Origin: Marisediminitalea lipolytica
GTDB taxonomy: Bacteria > Pseudomonadota > Gammaproteobacteria > Enterobacterales > Alteromonadaceae
Assembly: GCF_001758465.1 (NCBI RefSeq)
Contig: NZ_MJIC01000014.1
Location: forward strand, 1-64,000
DNA: 64,000 bases
Direction of reading: 5' to 3'
The notes below the pieces were generated by a model, which did no database searches, was not told the DNA's origin, and saw only the letters and a list, made by a program, of their open reading frames with translations. The translations under genes were made by a program, and so were the position numbers. This document shows positions 27,698-36,870 of the stretch, piece after piece; the stretch's first letter is position 1, and each line of letters opens with the position of its first letter.

Positions 27698-28953
27698 AGT
27701 AGGCCTCCTTTCAGCTCGAACAGTGGCTCAAACAGCCATTCCAGTAAGTTGCGCTCGCGAATGGCAATTTCGGCGACAAAAGTCATGCCCGCCCGTAGCG
27801 AAATCTGCTGATTGAGGTGCTCAATTTGCATTGTGCTCAGGGTTGCTCTGGCCAGATAAACGGGCATATTGATAGATATAGGTGTTTGCGCTACCTCCTG
27901 CGGCAGCAATAAATGCTCTGACATTGAGATTATTTCAGCGTCATAGGTACCAAACTGGGTATAGGGGAATGCATCGTAGCGTATGGCTATCCGTTGGCCG
28001 GGGGCGATTTGCCCCGCCGCCGCAACCGGCACCAGCAATTTTGCGGTAACGCTTTCGTTTTGCGGCATTAAGGACAGTAAAGGTACATTCGGCTGCGTAA
28101 ACTGACCGGAGTGAGTCAGCAAATTGGTGACCCGGCCATCAGTGGGGGCAGTAATCAGCAGCTCTTGCTGACTGTGCTGTTGGTCCAGGCTTTTTTGTAA
28201 CTCGCTGATCTGGTTTTCCAGATTCAATAATGCCAGGTGATGGTTGTTTTCTGCCGCGTCTTGTTCCAGTTGATTATCCTCAATGGTTTGCAGAAGGGCA
28301 ATCCACTCGCGCTCGAGATGCTGACGCTGGTATGTCTCATCAATTTTTTGTGTTTCGAGCGTTTGTAGCTGATGCTGGCTGTAAAATCCTTGTTCAGCTA
28401 AACGGCTGAGCGTTTGGATTTGCTTATCCAGCAGGGTCATTTTGTCGTTGAGCAGCGTTCTCATTTCGGCAAGTCGCTCGCGCTCTGCTGTGAGCCTCAA
28501 AGCGTTTTTGTGCAGGCGTTGCTGCTGCGTAACGAACCCCTGCTCGGTTAGATTATACTGGTGTTGCAGGCGTTCAATCTGGTTAGACAATTCTGTAATC
28601 AATGCACGATTAATGCTTTGGTTATCATTAAACATGGCATCGCGGGAGAGTCTGAGTAGTGGTGTCCCTTTGCTGACGACCTCGTTGTCGGCCACCAGTA
28701 GCTCACTTACAATGGCTCCGGCCGATGGCGAGTAAACGTGAGTAATACCCTGCGCAGGCTCCAGCCAGCCACTGACCGTTTGGGTATAGGTATAACGTCC
28801 GGAAATCAGCCAGCCGACTACAGCAATTAGCCAGCAAACCAAACACAGGGTTATACCCAGCGTAGGTAATTTAGGTTTGAGTAAAATGGTACCGTCTATT
28901 CTTTGCTGCTGTGAAACGACGGCCTGTTGGCGGAATAAAGTTTGACTTTGCAT
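27694..28953 (-). CDS. HlyD-family periplasmic adaptor of the peptide exporter
   Basis: A 419-residue membrane-fusion protein: short cytoplasmic tail, one transmembrane helix (about 33-52), an N-terminal lipoyl half-motif (THVYSPSAGAIVSELLVADNEVV), a long coiled-coil hairpin rich in Gln/Leu/Glu (about 110-270), the second lipoyl half (LLITAPTDGRVTNL) and a beta-barrel. It bridges the C39 ABC transporter to an outer-membrane TolC-type channel, which is not encoded here. First gene of the leftward operon; AGGAAGG lies upstream of the start. Confidence 0.9.
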   Translation of the reverse strand: MQSQTLFRQQAVVSQQQRIDGTILLKPKLPTLGITLCLVCWLIAVVGWLISGRYTYTQTVSGWLEPAQGITHVYSPSAGAIVSELLVADNEVVSKGTPLLRLSRDAMFNDNQSINRALITELSNQIERLQHQYNLTEQGFVTQQQRLHKNALRLTAERERLAEMRTLLNDKMTLLDKQIQTLSRLAEQGFYSQHQLQTLETQKIDETYQRQHLEREWIALLQTIEDNQLEQDAAENNHHLALLNLENQISELQKSLDQQHSQQELLITAPTDGRVTNLLTHSGQFTQPNVPLLSLMPQNESVTAKLLVPVAAAGQIAPGQRIAIRYDAFPYTQFGTYDAEIISMSEHLLLPQEVAQTPISINMPVYLARATLSTMQIEHLNQQISLRAGMTFVAEIAIRERNLLEWLFEPLFELKGGLL

Positions 28954-29236
28954 GGCGTCCCTTCCTGCTGTTGAAGATGAATCAACTTTAAGGGAGTACT
29001 GATGTGCCCGTTGCGGATGTCAGGCCTGGCGTGGCCTACAAGGGGACGGCAGAAAAATAATGTCCCATATTTGCAGCCCGTGTCCTAAATGTGTACCTGC
29101 TAAATCGACTGGTCTATCAGTTGTGATAAGTCAAACAGACTGGCTGAGCGCCTTTCCTAATACCAATTGTTAATATATTGTGGTTACCTCATAAAGCTCT
29201 ACACTAGAAATACGTTTTGCCAAGGAAGCCGTTGTT

Positions 29237-30781
29237 ATGTTTATACCCAGTATTTTACTTCGCCAGTTGTACACCCATGGTAGCCTGACCCAAACCGAAG
29301 ACGGTTTACAGTTTATGCTGAAAAATCGTCTTAAGGATGCGGTGCTTAAACAGGTTGATAGTATTTCTATTAATGGCGAGGAAATCTCACCAGAGGCGAT
29401 TACCCTGCAAGTGGGGCCTGAACAAATAATGTCGATGGCTGATATTAACGAAAATGGTGAGGTGCCGTTTGAGCTTAAGCAGGTTATTACGGTTTACCTG
29501 AATAAATCGTTACCGGTTAGCCCTGAAAAGCATACTCTGGAACTGGTATTTCGCGCATCGCCCTTCGGTAAATTAAAGTTTAGTGTAGAAGATAACGTGT
29601 CGGCGCCAAGTCTGAAACAGGGCCATATTCCGCGTGACCCTCACGATGATTACTCACCGGAAATTATACAAAAGCGGCAGCGCTTTTTTGAAGACTTTTC
29701 CGGGGCCAATATCCATCATGTAGGGCAATACTCGATTGATCCTAAAACCCTGCGCGGCAACATCGAACACTTTATTGGCGTGGCCCAGGTACCCATTGGC
29801 ATGGCTGGCCCGGTGACCATTGACGGTGAGCATGCAAAAGGGGACTTTATGATCCCGATGGCCACCACCGAAGGGACGCTGGTGGCCTCGTATAATCGCG
29901 GCATGAAATTGCTGAATATGAGTGGTGGGATTAAATCCACCGTGGTGGATGATGCCATGCAGCGCGCGCCGGTATTTGTGTTTTCTGATGCCCGCGGCGC
30001 ACGGGATTTTGTGGCCTGGGTGAATGCGAATATCGACAAAATCCGCGAAGAAGCCGAAGCGACCTCGTCGATTGCCAAACTCACTTACATCGACAGTTTT
30101 TTGTCGACCAAATTTGCCTTCCTGCGTTTTAACTACCGCACCGGTGATGCAGCAGGTCAGAACATGGTTGGACGCGCCACCTTTGCCGCCTGTGGCTGGA
30201 TCCTCGATCACTATGAGGGGATTGAAAACTTTTATTTAGAATCTAACTTTGCAACGGACAAGAAAGCCTCGCAGATTAATATTATGCGTACCCGTGGTAA
30301 GCGGGTAATTGCCGAAGCGACCATAAAACGTGAGCACTTACTGTCGGTGATGCGCGTTGATCCTAAACAGATTGACTACCATGGCCGCGTGGCTGGCGTT
30401 GGTTCGTTTTTATCTGGCGTTAATAACACTGGCTTACATTCACCTAACGGTATTACCGCTATGTTTATTGCTACCGGGCAGGACGTGGCTAACGTGTCTG
30501 AATCCTCCGCCGGTATTATGTATTCCGAACTCACCGATGAAGGGGATTTGTATATTTCACTTACCATTCCATCGCTGATTGTGGCTACCTATGGCGGTGG
30601 TACCGGTATTGGTACTCAGCGCGAGTGTCTGGAATTGCTGGGCTGTTATGGGCGTGACAAAGTGTATAAGTTTGCCGAAATCGTGGGCGCGGTAGCACTG
30701 GCAGGCGAAATCTCCCTGGCATCAGCCATATCAAGCTCCGACTGGGTGTCTTCTCACGAACAGTACGGCCGTAACCGTTAA
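29237..30781 (+). CDS. Hydroxymethylglutaryl-CoA reductase, class-I-like, with N-terminal extension
   Basis: A 514-residue enzyme of the HMG-CoA reductase family (HMG-CoA plus NAD(P)H to mevalonate). Catalytic residues match the class I type: Glu in PMATTEGTLVAS near residue 210, Lys in ATDKKASQIN near 340, Asp in ATGQDVANVSES near 415, and the terminal His in SSHEQYGRN near 508. Around 140 N-terminal residues precede the catalytic core and show no transmembrane segment; I do not recognise that part. No other mevalonate-pathway gene is in the window, and the enzyme's role in a gammaproteobacterium, which would be expected to use the MEP route, is unclear. Confidence 0.88.
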   Translation: MFIPSILLRQLYTHGSLTQTEDGLQFMLKNRLKDAVLKQVDSISINGEEISPEAITLQVGPEQIMSMADINENGEVPFELKQVITVYLNKSLPVSPEKHTLELVFRASPFGKLKFSVEDNVSAPSLKQGHIPRDPHDDYSPEIIQKRQRFFEDFSGANIHHVGQYSIDPKTLRGNIEHFIGVAQVPIGMAGPVTIDGEHAKGDFMIPMATTEGTLVASYNRGMKLLNMSGGIKSTVVDDAMQRAPVFVFSDARGARDFVAWVNANIDKIREEAEATSSIAKLTYIDSFLSTKFAFLRFNYRTGDAAGQNMVGRATFAACGWILDHYEGIENFYLESNFATDKKASQINIMRTRGKRVIAEATIKREHLLSVMRVDPKQIDYHGRVAGVGSFLSGVNNTGLHSPNGITAMFIATGQDVANVSESSAGIMYSELTDEGDLYISLTIPSLIVATYGGGTGIGTQRECLELLGCYGRDKVYKFAEIVGAVALAGEISLASAISSSDWVSSHEQYGRNR

Positions 30782-30793
30782 TTAAGCGTAAAA

Positions 30794-30816
30794 AGAGGCG
30801 GCGGGATTGTCGCCTC
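30794..30816 (+). terminator. Possible terminator after the HMG-CoA reductase gene
   Basis: GAGGCG (30795-30800) and CGCCTC (30811-30816) form a short stem 14 bases after the stop codon. The tail is pyrimidine-rich rather than a pure T-run, so termination may be weak. Confidence 0.45.
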
Positions 30817-30994
30817 GTTCTCACTCCCTTTCTCTTTTCTATCGCGCTAAGCAGGCTTTTGCTTTTTGTTTATGGGTTATTTGGCTTTCAGCGACTAGAA
30901 TTCATTCAGTTAATAATAATTATTGATCTGATACAGCGGCTTTATTGCGTGGCACGATAATAATGTGACTGTGTCTTTCCTTCTTCAGGGTGTT

Positions 30995-32632
30995 ATGAGC
31001 GAAGTAATAGGTGTTGTCGGTGCTGGCTTAGGCGGACTGGGGTTATTTATTCTGGCTATAGGGTTAATGACCGATGGCCTCAAGGCGGCAGCAGGCTCAA
31101 GCTTGCGGCACATTCTGGCGAGCTGGACCAGGACCCCCGCGCGTGGCATTTTTAGTGGTTTTCTGATGACGGCTATAGTGCAATCTTCTGGTGCGGTCAC
31201 GGTTGCCTCTTTGGGTTTTGTTAATGCCGGTTTGCTGAATATGCGCCAGGTACTGGGCATTATTCTGGGCGCCAACATTGGTACCACCATGACCGGCTGG
31301 CTGGTGGCAATTTTAGGCTTTAATCTTAATATCGCCGGCTTTGCGCTACCCATGGTGGGGATTGGCATGATTTTAAAGCTTTCTCAGCAGCAGGGCAGGG
31401 CGTCTGCCATTGGCCAGGCAATTGTGGGTTTTGGCTTATTTTTTATTGGCCTTGATGTCCTCAAAGACGCTTTTGAAGGCATTACCCAAACCTTCTCGAT
31501 AAGCCAGCTTAGTGGCCAGGGGATGAGTGGTATTCTGCTGTACTTAGTGATTGGCATTGTGATCACCATTCTTACCCAGTCCTCCAGTGCGTCGATTGCT
31601 ATCACAATTACAGCTGCCGCCAGTGGTATGCTGGAGATGTATGCTGCCGGTGCGATGATCATCGGGGCAAATATTGGCACTACCTCAACCGCCGCCTTTG
31701 CCGCAATCGGGGCCACATCGCCCGCTAAACGGGCAGCAGCGGCGCAGGTATTGTTTAATCTGATAACCGCCGTTGTGGCGCTGCTTATCCTGCCTGTCCT
31801 GTTTTACATTATTACGTCGTTAAGCAAACTGTTGCATCTGAACGCTGACACGGCCATGTCGCTCGCGTTATTTCATACTTTGTTCAATTTGCTGGGACTG
31901 GTGCTGGTTTATCCCTTTATTGGCAAGCTGGCAGATTGGCTGGAAAAGCGTTTTACCAGTTGGGAAGAAACTGAATCTAATCCACGCTATATCGATAAAA
32001 ATATTGCCCAAACCCCGGCGCTGGCTACCAACGCTTTACTCAACGAATTGATAGGTTTGCAAAAGCGGGTGATCAATCTCTTTGCGTCAGCGATTGATTC
32101 CAGCCAGCATGATATTCGTCACTTTCATCAGCAGTCTAATGTGATCAAGTCGCTTACTCAGCAGGTGTCCCGCTTTATTGTTGAGCTTGAAACCGCGGCG
32201 CTTAATGAAGAAACCACCGCACAACTGGCAACCATGATGCGCATAGAAGGTTATTTGTATGATTGTGCTCTGGCCAGCGACTTACTGGCCAGCCACTGGA
32301 CTAACCGCGAAAAACTTAAAGAGCCTGAACTTGAGGAGGCCTTGCAGGGCTATCTTGTTAAGGTGCTCGAGTATATGCGGCAAACGGCCAATATGGTGGT
32401 AAGTGATACGCCGCTTACTCAGGAAGAACTGCTGCGTCTGAAAGACGAGATTAAAGACCAGCTTATTCTGGCGGGTACGTTGCACCATATTGAAGTGTCA
32501 CACATGTCGGTAGCGGTAGATAGTTTGCACGAGGCATGGCATACCGCTAAAACCTGGCACAAAGCAGCTACCCGGCTTAACACGCTGGCGGCTTTATTGA
32601 CCCCGGTAATGGCCGGAAAGACAGGAGAATAA
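30995..32632 (+). CDS. Na/Pi cotransporter family protein with C-terminal PhoU-like domain
   Basis: A protein of about 545 residues. Its membrane part carries the duplicated QSS signatures of NptA-type sodium/phosphate cotransporters: TAIVQSSGAVTVASLGFVNAG and ILTQSSSASIAITITAAASG, each followed by GANIGTT. About 210 C-terminal cytoplasmic residues resemble PhoU helical bundles. It would move phosphate with sodium, possibly as an exporter controlled by the PhoU part. I prefer the ATG at 30995 (MSEVIGVVGAGLGG) over the GTG at 30965, which has no ribosome binding site. It abuts the next gene, so they are probably co-transcribed. Confidence 0.9.
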   Translation: MSEVIGVVGAGLGGLGLFILAIGLMTDGLKAAAGSSLRHILASWTRTPARGIFSGFLMTAIVQSSGAVTVASLGFVNAGLLNMRQVLGIILGANIGTTMTGWLVAILGFNLNIAGFALPMVGIGMILKLSQQQGRASAIGQAIVGFGLFFIGLDVLKDAFEGITQTFSISQLSGQGMSGILLYLVIGIVITILTQSSSASIAITITAAASGMLEMYAAGAMIIGANIGTTSTAAFAAIGATSPAKRAAAAQVLFNLITAVVALLILPVLFYIITSLSKLLHLNADTAMSLALFHTLFNLLGLVLVYPFIGKLADWLEKRFTSWEETESNPRYIDKNIAQTPALATNALLNELIGLQKRVINLFASAIDSSQHDIRHFHQQSNVIKSLTQQVSRFIVELETAALNEETTAQLATMMRIEGYLYDCALASDLLASHWTNREKLKEPELEEALQGYLVKVLEYMRQTANMVVSDTPLTQEELLRLKDEIKDQLILAGTLHHIEVSHMSVAVDSLHEAWHTAKTWHKAATRLNTLAALLTPVMAGKTGE

Positions 32633-32635
32633 TTT

Positions 32636-34054
32636 ATGGCAACGGTCACTTTTTATGGTGCGGTTGACGGTGTCACCGGCTCTATGCATCTGGTTGAGTC
32701 CGGTTCGTGCCGGATTTTACTCGACTGCGGGCTTTACCAGGGGGGACGGGATGAAGAAGCCCACAACGACGATCCTTTCCCGTTTTCGATAAGTGAAATT
32801 GATGCGGTTGTGCTCTCTCACGCGCATCTGGATCATTCTGGCCGGTTACCGCTGTTGGTTAAGGATGGGTATCAGGGGCCAATTTACATGACGTCGGCGA
32901 CCCAGGACTTAATTGATGTGTTGTTAAAAGATGCGGCGTCTTTACAAATGCGCGATGTGGAATGGGAAAACAAGCGACGGCGTAGAGCTGGTAAAGCTGA
33001 ACTTACACCACTGTACAACCTTGACGATGTGGAAGAAACGCTTAAGCTTTGCCATGGACTCGACTACAACACCACTATGGAGATTGCGCCGGATATCAGT
33101 ATCACTTTACGTGAGGCCGGGCATATTCTGGGCTCTTCTGTTGTGCAATTAACGGCGATGGAAGCCGGGCGGCCACATAAGCTGGTGTTCTCTGGCGATT
33201 TGGGCAATTCTCAGGCGGCATTACTGCGCGATCCGGCGGCGGTTGCCGATGCGGACGTTGTACTTATGGAATCCACTTATGGCGACCGCGAACATCGCTC
33301 TATGGAAGAAACCCTCGACGAATTTGAAGACGTAATTACCCGGGCTTCTCAAAATGGCGGCAATATTTTAATTCCGTCTTTTGCGGTGGGGCGCACCCAG
33401 GAGATTATTTTTCGGTTGGGTGAACTCTATCAACAGGGGAAATTGCCGCAGCAACTGGTGTGCCTGGACAGTCCTATGGCTATCGCAGTAACCGAGATAT
33501 ATCACCGCTACCAAAATGTTTATAACCAGCAGGATAAGCAGGCCATCGAGCAACACAGTCATACCCGCGATCCTAACCAGAAAAGCCTGCACTCCTTTTT
33601 ACCTACCCTACGCTACGCTGTTACCACAGAAGAATCCATCGCGGTAAACCGAATAGCCAGCGGAGCCATTATTATTGCCGGTAGCGGCATGTGCAATGGG
33701 GGGCGCATTCGCCACCACCTTAAACACAATTTATGGCGTAGTCAGTCACACGTGATTTTTGTGGGGTACCAGGCGGTTGGCACGCCGGGGCGAATTTTAG
33801 TGGATGGCGCCACTCATATTCGTATGGCCGGTGAAGATATTGCCGTAAAAGCGCAAATTCATACGCTGGGCGGATTTTCGGCCCATGCCAGTCAGTCGCA
33901 GCTAATAGACTGGTTCAGCCATTTTGAAAACCCCAAGCCGAGACTGTATCTGGTACACGGAGAAGACACTGCCAAGCAGGCTTTAAAATCGGCGCTTGCC
34001 GCTAAAGGCTGGCGGGCGGAAATTGCCACTCACGCTAAAACGATTACTTTTTAG
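32636..34054 (+). CDS. Beta-CASP metallo-beta-lactamase-fold ribonuclease-like protein
   Basis: A 472-residue protein with the RNA-processing type metallo-beta-lactamase fold: LSHAHLDHSGRLP near residue 60, MESTYGDREH, the beta-CASP insertion with IPSFAVGRTQEII, and the C-terminal RMMBL segment with GFSAHASQSQLIDW. Family members (YshI/CPSF-73/RNase J relatives) are zinc-dependent endo- or exoribonucleases. The start follows the cotransporter stop by 3 bases and has AGGAGA in the overlap region. The functional link to phosphate transport is not known. No C-terminal nucleic acid-binding extension is present. Confidence 0.9.
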   Translation: MATVTFYGAVDGVTGSMHLVESGSCRILLDCGLYQGGRDEEAHNDDPFPFSISEIDAVVLSHAHLDHSGRLPLLVKDGYQGPIYMTSATQDLIDVLLKDAASLQMRDVEWENKRRRRAGKAELTPLYNLDDVEETLKLCHGLDYNTTMEIAPDISITLREAGHILGSSVVQLTAMEAGRPHKLVFSGDLGNSQAALLRDPAAVADADVVLMESTYGDREHRSMEETLDEFEDVITRASQNGGNILIPSFAVGRTQEIIFRLGELYQQGKLPQQLVCLDSPMAIAVTEIYHRYQNVYNQQDKQAIEQHSHTRDPNQKSLHSFLPTLRYAVTTEESIAVNRIASGAIIIAGSGMCNGGRIRHHLKHNLWRSQSHVIFVGYQAVGTPGRILVDGATHIRMAGEDIAVKAQIHTLGGFSAHASQSQLIDWFSHFENPKPRLYLVHGEDTAKQALKSALAAKGWRAEIATHAKTITF

Positions 34055-34136
34055 CGCGTGGTTTATCAAAGTTGGGATATTCGTAATAAAAAGCGATCCC
34101 AACCACTGCCTTTTCCCGTAAAAACCAAGAAATAGT

Positions 34137-34709
34137 ATGGATACAATCATGCGCTTAGTTAAAGTGGTAAAGTCAGGCCACCTGGTTTTCTTACTGGCTT
34201 TCTTTATTGCCCTGGCCTTAAACGGTTGTGCGAGTCATTCCCCACAGGTTAAGTTTGCTGAAGGCGTTAATTTTACGGCCATTAATACATTTTATGTGGA
34301 GCCGCCGCTAAATTCCCTGAACGAAACTATCGAGTCTCATCTGATAACTGCTATTACCAGTATTATGCAGCGCAAAGGATTAAGGCCGGAGACTAAAGAC
34401 AAGGCTGATATTAAGGTTGCTTTTTTACCTTCTACGGCTCACAAAGAAGGCGGTTCATCGCTGAATATTGGCGTGGGAACCGGACTTTTAGGGCGTGTCG
34501 GCGGGATTTCACTGGGCAGTATTTTTAAGGTGCCGGTGGGTGAGCAAGTTAGTCAGTATCAGAATTTGCATATCGATATTATTCAAAACGGCAGCTTTAT
34601 TTACAGCGCTGCCGGGAGTGCGGAACTCAAAGCGGCCGACAGAATCACCGCCCAGGAAGCACTCACCAAATTAGTAAATGAGTTGCTCGAGCCTTATCCG
34701 GCAAAATAA
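34137..34709 (+). CDS. DUF4136-type outer-membrane lipoprotein
   Basis: A 190-residue predicted lipoprotein with signal peptide and lipobox ALNGC (Cys31). An alternative start four codons later gives a more typical signal length. The mature part resembles DUF4136 proteins (FTAINTFYVEPP, ADIKVAFLPS, LHIDIIQNGSFIYSAAGSAEL), which are periplasm-facing with no known function. A 49-base piece near its 3' end (34601-34649) recurs as a diverged fragment at 36920-36968. No operon partner is obvious. Confidence 0.75.
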   Translation: MDTIMRLVKVVKSGHLVFLLAFFIALALNGCASHSPQVKFAEGVNFTAINTFYVEPPLNSLNETIESHLITAITSIMQRKGLRPETKDKADIKVAFLPSTAHKEGGSSLNIGVGTGLLGRVGGISLGSIFKVPVGEQVSQYQNLHIDIIQNGSFIYSAAGSAELKAADRITAQEALTKLVNELLEPYPAK

Positions 34710-35020
34710 AAAAGTGTGTAGATGCAGGCTTAATACTCAAATCCTGCTTCAGCCTATGACTGCTTTTGGGTAAGCAGTGTTGCTGTATGAGGAGTAATAT
34801 CCCGTAGCCGGGCAGCTATCGACAAATATCGGCTAAACAGCTTACCACCGGATGTACAATAATTGTTCCGCTGGCAGGATAGCATTGCTACCGATTCCGT
34901 TTCACTGAGCGACAACATAACTCATATAACGCCTTATTCCGCTTTTATTTTTTCTGGTAGCTAACGGGGCTGGCTGGAACTTGTTGTCGTGATTCTTCAC
35001 CAAGAAATAAAGGACTAATC
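34710..35020. other. Intergenic region without a recognised gene
   Basis: About 310 bases with no supported coding frame, RNA gene or repeat. It presumably holds the promoter of the lipocalin-like gene; an AAGGA ribosome binding site lies just before 35021. Confidence 0.5.
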
Positions 35021-35446
35021 ATGGCAAAGTCACTTAAAGAACAACTCATCGGCACCTGGTGCCTGCTTAAATACACGTTGCAGAACGATGACGGCACAGA
35101 CTATTTCCCTCTTGGGGAAGATTGTCGCGGTTTTCTGATATACACCGCCGATGGGTATGTTTCAGCACAATTAATGGCGAGTGGGCGGCCGGTTTATCAA
35201 AGCGGCGACCTGCACGAAGGCACCCCGGAAGAAATGGCGGCTGCCGCTGAAGGTTACATTGCCTATGCGGGTAAATACTCGGTGGATGAGGTAAATACCA
35301 TGGTCAGACATCAGATGGACGTGAGTATGAACCCAACCTGGCAGGATCAGATACAGGAGCGCTATCTCGAAATTGATGGCAATAAGGTCACCATCAGAGC
35401 GCCTGTGAATTCCGGGGTATTAACGTGGGAAAAAGTGTCTGGCTGA
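35021..35446 (+). CDS. Lipocalin-like domain protein
   Basis: A 141-residue cytosolic protein (no signal peptide) with the lipocalin-like pattern: LIGTWCLLKYTLQNDDG at the N-terminus, CRGFLIYTADGYVSAQLM, YIAYAGKYSVDE and a C-terminal LTWEKV strand. Such proteins (PF13924 type) occur alone or fused to biosynthetic enzymes; the ligand is unknown. The ATG at 35021 is preceded by AAAGGAC at good spacing. Neighbours give no functional hint. Confidence 0.8.
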   Translation: MAKSLKEQLIGTWCLLKYTLQNDDGTDYFPLGEDCRGFLIYTADGYVSAQLMASGRPVYQSGDLHEGTPEEMAAAAEGYIAYAGKYSVDEVNTMVRHQMDVSMNPTWQDQIQERYLEIDGNKVTIRAPVNSGVLTWEKVSG

Positions 35447-35490
35447 TTTTGCTTTTTCTTCAGGATCTCTTACAGATTAAACAGCATGCA

Positions 35491-35520
35491 ATAAACAGAA
35501 CAGGCACTTTCTTGTTGAAG
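35491..35520 (+). repeat. 27-bp dispersed repeat, copy 1
   Basis: The segment ataaacagaacaggcacttt and the following cttgttg recur at 36871-36897 with two changes. Both copies lie in the decayed accessory stretch, which suggests a small duplication or a shared remnant. Confidence 0.6.
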
Positions 35521-35700
35521 ATAGAGCAATACGGAGGGTATTTATTGCAGATAAAACCGGGGGGCTATTGCGACCAGCCTTATCGGTTAAGTAGTGAACA
35601 AACGTTCCTCAAATACGCCATAAATTGCGGTAGCGTGTTGAAATAGAGCGAGAATATCCGCTATATACTTTCATTTTCAGCAGCGAACAACGAGAGTTAA

Positions 35701-36303
35701 ATGAATAAAATAGCGAGTATGGTGATTTTGGCGCCAGTGTTAGCCTTCGGCGGGTGCCAGTCCACCACAAATACCAAGCAAGAAAAAACGACATCGCATT
35801 ACGACCGTGCGGCAATGGAACAGCTACTCAATAGCGTTATGAATCGCATTGATTTTGAAAACGCAGTACCTAATCAATCTTCATTCAAGGAGACCGGGTC
35901 ACTTTCTACGACGACATTCTTTAGTCGGGAAACGAGAAAAATGGTTAGTTATGGTTCTGTAGCTGTTGAATCGAAAGCTTATGGTGCAACATTTTCTTTT
36001 ACGGTAACTGGTGAATGTGAAATAACCACGAGTGATGAGCGATTTGACTCATTCATTCGGATTAATGGACAGAAGGTAAAAACGTTGGCCGCATGTCTTC
36101 CCAGCCCGGAGGTGAGTGAAACACTTGGAGCAGAGGTGAATTTTATGTCTCATGTGATGTACACCGACCAGGCTATTGAGTTTGTAACTAAGGAGATGCT
36201 TTCTCACTCGCAACTTTTCGCAGAGATTGATGGGCAGATGTGGTTGTTCAAGACTGAGGGTTTTATTAACGTGTACAAAGCGGCCAGTGAAGTAGCTATT
36301 TGA
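35701..36303 (+). CDS. Hypothetical lipoprotein
   Basis: A 200-residue predicted lipoprotein: signal peptide MNKIASMVILAPVLAFGGC with lipobox FGGC (Cys19), then a Thr/Ser/Lys-rich linker and a soluble domain with two mature-part cysteines (in GECEIT and AACLPS). I do not recognise the family. Base composition is visibly more AT-rich than the housekeeping genes, as in the subtilase gene downstream, hinting at acquired DNA. The start is supported by the clean signal peptide although the Shine-Dalgarno (GAGAG) is weak. Confidence 0.72.
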   Translation: MNKIASMVILAPVLAFGGCQSTTNTKQEKTTSHYDRAAMEQLLNSVMNRIDFENAVPNQSSFKETGSLSTTTFFSRETRKMVSYGSVAVESKAYGATFSFTVTGECEITTSDERFDSFIRINGQKVKTLAACLPSPEVSETLGAEVNFMSHVMYTDQAIEFVTKEMLSHSQLFAEIDGQMWLFKTEGFINVYKAASEVAI

Positions 36304-36350
36304 TAGTCGGTTCCCTTACTGAGTCGTCATAAGTCAAAGACAAAAAATTC

Positions 36351-36842
36351 ATGCTTTTGCCAGGTACTTGGCGGCCTTGGACTCTAGGATCACTGAAATG
36401 TGGTGCAGATAGATCGCGTTCACTTTGTAGATTGAGCGGACGGGTGGCGGACGGGTGGACACTCACTCTCGATGGTGATTCATTTGGTTCTAATACCGAT
36501 TTTCCTGGCGTATTCGTAGGGGTATGGGAATTTTATTCCGGCACAGAAGGTGCGCTCCCTCTTATTCCCGCAATTTCTATTTCGATATGAGACGCAGGAT
36601 TCGTTTTTGATGGGGTCGAAGGGGATAACGGCGATGGCTCCGGCGCTGGCCGCCCTTTTGCTACAGATTATCAGAGTATTTATGCTTATGGTTTTTCAGA
36701 TCCATATGCCCCTGGACTCTATGGCATGATGACCGATACAGACGCTATCACGGATGACGTTGTACCTACACCAGCGCCAGCCGGATTAGCCCTATTGTCA
36801 CTTGGATTTATCGGCATGCTTTTAGCGCGTCGAAATAACTAA
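36351..36842 (+). pseudogene. PEP-CTERM-sorted protein gene interrupted by an in-frame stop
   Basis: The frame from 36351 stops at a TGA (36588-36590), but the same frame continues open to 36842 and ends in a clear exosortase sorting tail: VPTPAPAGLALLSLGFIGML followed by LARRNN. That tail has the Pro-rich motif, hydrophobic helix and Arg-rich end of PEP-CTERM proteins. The region before it is acidic and Gly/Asp/Tyr-rich, as expected for a surface protein. The N-terminal part lacks a signal peptide, and an 11-base tandem duplication (36436-36457) sits within it, so the 5' half is also damaged. No exosortase gene is in the window. Confidence 0.65.
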
Positions 36843-36870
36843 TCAGGAGCTTATGATAAAGGCAGCGGAA

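Noticed and set aside
29002..29088. A 28-codon frame (MCPLRMSGLAWP...) with an AAGGGAG site, considered as the exporter's peptide substrate
   Set aside because: It has no double-glycine leader, runs opposite to the exporter operon, and its composition looks random. It could still be a leader peptide but the evidence is too thin.
35425..35646. A 73-codon frame overlapping the end of the lipocalin-like gene
   Set aside because: GTG start without ribosome binding site, overlaps a better gene in another frame and includes a dispersed repeat; probably chance.
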